A DNA stretch of 64,000 bases from a virus. The position numbers were made by a program, and so were the translations under genes. How positions within the stretch are numbered: the stretch's first letter is position 1; each line of letters begins with the position of its first letter. The notes beneath the pieces are model-generated. The model saw only the letters and a program-made list of their open reading frames with translations. It did no database searches and was not told the DNA's origin. Positions 62,028 through 64,000 of the stretch are shown one piece after another. The stretch spans positions 1-64,000 of IMG/VR virus record IMGVR_UViG_3300020601_000959. One strand, 5' to 3'.

Positions 62028-64000
62028 ATGGCAAAGCAAGAAGTTGATATTGGCGTAGAGGGTAATGATGGCACAGGCGACAGTATCCGTGAAAGTTTCA
62101 AAAAGGTAAACGAAAACTTTACCGAATTATATGCTATTTTTGGACTTGGTGGTCAAATTAGTATTACTGATCTAAATGATACACCAGCATCTACTACTGG
62201 TGAAGCAGGCAAAGTTCTATTAGTAAATCAAGCAGGAACCGGCATAGATTTTTACGAACTGGTAAGTGATGCTGGAAATTCAGATCCTAATGACGGGCAA
62301 AACACAGTAGCATTTAGTGTTGATGGCAACAAATTAAAAATTAGTGTTATTAACGTTAATATTGAATCTGATCCTGCTCCGATCTTAAGTAATCCTTTAA
62401 AAATGGGTGCTGCTCTAGCCTATGGTGAAACCACTTATGATAAAGTTATAGTTGACAGTGAAAGACAAACACTCATTGATAACTGGAATCTAGTACACGA
62501 ACCAGACGTTGAGATTGATAGGATGATTGCTCCTACTGGATTAAACCAAAGACAATTTATTGAAAAAAACACCCCTGGCATGGGTCCAAGAGTAGCAGAC
62601 ATGCCAACAGACGCATCTGGCTATACAAAAACTATTGCTAGTTATAATGTAGCCGGAAGAGTAAATATGCCAGCACACGGCTTTACAGAAGCTGTGACAG
62701 GCAGCAGATGGAAATACAGTTCTGATACTACAGACGCTACCAACTTGGTTACTGACCAATTTTATTATGTAAGAAGAGAAAATGCTGATCAATTAACACT
62801 TCACCCAACAGCAGCAGATGCTTTAGATAACACAAACCAAATTGTGCCAAGCGGAGGCACTGGTGTACAATCTCTAATAGATGCATCATATAACGATACC
62901 TTAGAAGGATTTTGGACAGAAGATGCTATCCTTCCAAGAAAAGAAATAGTTCGTAGAACTGGCGATACTATGACAGGTGCTCTAACATTACATGATCATC
63001 CTGCTCCATTGGCAGGTGCCGGCACTCCAAACACTGCTGATGACTTACAAGCAGCTACAAAGTATTACGTAGACAGCCAACAATATACACTTAGCGAAAA
63101 TGTCTATGTAAGCACAAAAGGTGACGATGCACAAACACAAACACCTCCAGGTAGAGAAGGACGTAGTGAAACTTATGCTTATAGAACTATAGCAGCGGCA
63201 TGTGCTAGAGCAGCTCGATTACAAGAAGCAGCAGATATTGATGTAGGACCTTATGTACAAACATTAACATTCACTGATGGTACAGGTACTAACAACGGCT
63301 ACGTTGATAACTTTTCAAATATTGGATATACAGCAGTTAGTGCTGAAGTAACAACAGTAGCAAATACTATCGCATCAAACCGTCAGACAGTTATTGACGA
63401 TACAATAGCAGCTATTGCTACAACTTATCCAGATTTTGTTTATAATGAAGCAACTTGTAGACGAGACTTAGGTTTAATTTTTGATAGTATTAGACTGGAT
63501 ATTCTAGCAAGTACTGTAAGTATCAAGCATAATTTTTTAACTAGATATGCTGGATTAAGATATTATGCTAATGCTAGTGGCGAAATTGCTATCGCTCAAG
63601 GAGCAGGCGGACAATACGCACAAACTAGATTTGCTATTGTAACAGCACAGATTGCTATGTTAGCTTTGATTAACACAGCACTAGGAGGCAGTGCTACAGG
63701 TAACCAATGGTATCTTGCTACTGATGCTAGGTTTGATGATATTTTAGCTATGATAGACACAACTACATCAGATGTTGCTATTGTAGAAGCAAGTAATGAT
63801 TATCAACTGTATATCTATAGTGGATCTAACAAATTTTTAACGCAAGCAGGTGACCCAGCAAATGGCGCTGATGCTAATATTGATATTTTTCCAGGTAAAA
63901 TTGTTAGAGGTAAGAAAAGTGGAGCAGTTGGTGTAATCAACAATTATACCCGAGGTGCTGACACAGTAGGCACTCCTACATATGATACATTATCACTTAA
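62028..64000 (+). CDS. Large virion structural / fibre protein, 5' part (runs off the window)
   Basis: Open from ATG 62028 (AAAGGAAATAAAAG upstream) to the window end, 657 codons with no stop. The start KQEVDIGVEGNDGTGDSIRE followed by FKKVNENFTELYAIFG is the N-terminal attachment module I associate with T4-like marine phage fibre or baseplate proteins. Later segments (RRTGDTMTGALTLHDHP, ATKYYVDSQ) match the collar repeat of phage tail-fibre proteins. Ala/Thr/Ser-rich repeats follow. Likely a long fibre or tail structural protein. Confidence 0.88.
   Translation, partial: MAKQEVDIGVEGNDGTGDSIRESFKKVNENFTELYAIFGLGGQISITDLNDTPASTTGEAGKVLLVNQAGTGIDFYELVSDAGNSDPNDGQNTVAFSVDGNKLKISVINVNIESDPAPILSNPLKMGAALAYGETTYDKVIVDSERQTLIDNWNLVHEPDVEIDRMIAPTGLNQRQFIEKNTPGMGPRVADMPTDASGYTKTIASYNVAGRVNMPAHGFTEAVTGSRWKYSSDTTDATNLVTDQFYYVRRENADQLTLHPTAADALDNTNQIVPSGGTGVQSLIDASYNDTLEGFWTEDAILPRKEIVRRTGDTMTGALTLHDHPAPLAGAGTPNTADDLQAATKYYVDSQQYTLSENVYVSTKGDDAQTQTPPGREGRSETYAYRTIAAACARAARLQEAADIDVGPYVQTLTFTDGTGTNNGYVDNFSNIGYTAVSAEVTTVANTIASNRQTVIDDTIAAIATTYPDFVYNEATCRRDLGLIFDSIRLDILASTVSIKHNFLTRYAGLRYYANASGEIAIAQGAGGQYAQTRFAIVTAQIAMLALINTALGGSATGNQWYLATDARFDDILAMIDTTTSDVAIVEASNDYQLYIYSGSNKFLTQAGDPANGADANIDIFPGKIVRGKKSGAVGVINNYTRGADTVGTPTYDTLSL

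Noticed and set aside
1-64000. CRISPR array, insertion sequence, integrase or attachment site
   Set aside because: I saw no regularly spaced direct repeats, transposase or integrase motifs, or duplicated tRNA ends.

Overview
The window is a 64 kb, AT-rich, gene-dense stretch that reads as part of a large T4-like marine myovirus genome. Genes are short and overlap by ATGA or TAATG. Two promoter classes recur: TTGACA-N16/18-TATAAT boxes and T4-type late boxes (TAAATA or TATAAATA). Typical T4-like marine phage genes are present: class Ia ribonucleotide reductase (nrdA, nrdB), glutaredoxin, a PAAR spike tip, UV endonuclease, thermonuclease, Hsp20, QueD, an A-type Fe-S carrier, tail-fibre-like proteins and phage tRNAs with encoded CCA. 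The host was probably an alphaproteobacterium. The evidence is a circularly permuted, two-piece tmRNA with an ANDNFA-type tag, a pseudoazurin, an aa3-type oxidase subunit IV-like protein, and a heme oxygenase plus PcyA-like bilin reductase pair of the kind reported from uncultured phages thought to infect alphaproteobacteria. No capsid, portal or terminase gene lies inside the window.

Layout. 1-6.9 kb: virion and small structural genes, a PD-(D/E)XK nuclease and a pectate-lyase-fold fibre. 6.9-13.4 kb: nucleotide metabolism (nrdA, nrdB, grx, 5'-nucleotidase), a PAAR protein and small genes. 13.4-15.5 kb: permuted tmRNA, an NCS2 purine permease and a phosphoribosyltransferase. 15.5-19.6 kb: membrane proteins, oxidase subunit IV-like protein, pseudoazurin, porin-like protein, nuclease. 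19.6-25.2 kb: cell-wall hydrolase, large coiled-coil membrane protein, ribosomal protein bS21, SGNH hydrolase, GMP reductase, methyltransferase. 25.2-28.4 kb: hsp20, clpS, hemO, pcyX and an unknown gene. 28.4-38.8 kb: a surface-amyloid region with csgF, csgG, a Fis-type regulator, two curlin-repeat proteins, a FecR-domain protein, outer-membrane proteins, a CHASE2-adenylate cyclase and a lipase-like hydrolase. 38.8-40.7 kb: minus-strand block of small membrane and Zn-binding proteins. 40.8-47.6 kb: AbrB-like protein, initiation factor IF-1, a metallopeptidase, a restriction-modification pair and many small genes. 47.6-52.2 kb: tRNAs, a sulfotransferase / radical-SAM / desaturase cassette, and a 770-base non-coding block with structured RNAs, a 20-codon leader ORF, a terminator and three tRNAs. 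52.2-64 kb: radical SAM, QueD, glycosyltransferase, UvdE, three sulfotransferase-like proteins, an IscA-like protein and the start of a long virion protein that runs off the end.

Read together, the accessory genes point to four programmes. (1) Translation and proteostasis: IF-1, bS21, five tRNAs, tmRNA, ClpS and Hsp20, with at least nine late promoters placed so that the message would start at the AUG (leaderless). (2) Purine recycling: permease, phosphoribosyltransferase, GMP reductase, nucleotidase and ribonucleotide reductase. (3) Electron transport and tetrapyrroles: pseudoazurin, oxidase-subunit-like protein, heme oxygenase, bilin reductase and Fe-S carrier. (4) Cell-surface remodelling: curli secretion and subunit genes with a local regulator and a repeated palindrome. 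The regulatory claims (leaderless messages, tRNA-sensing attenuator, RNA thermometer, frameshift, operator) are inferences from sequence patterns and are marked as such.
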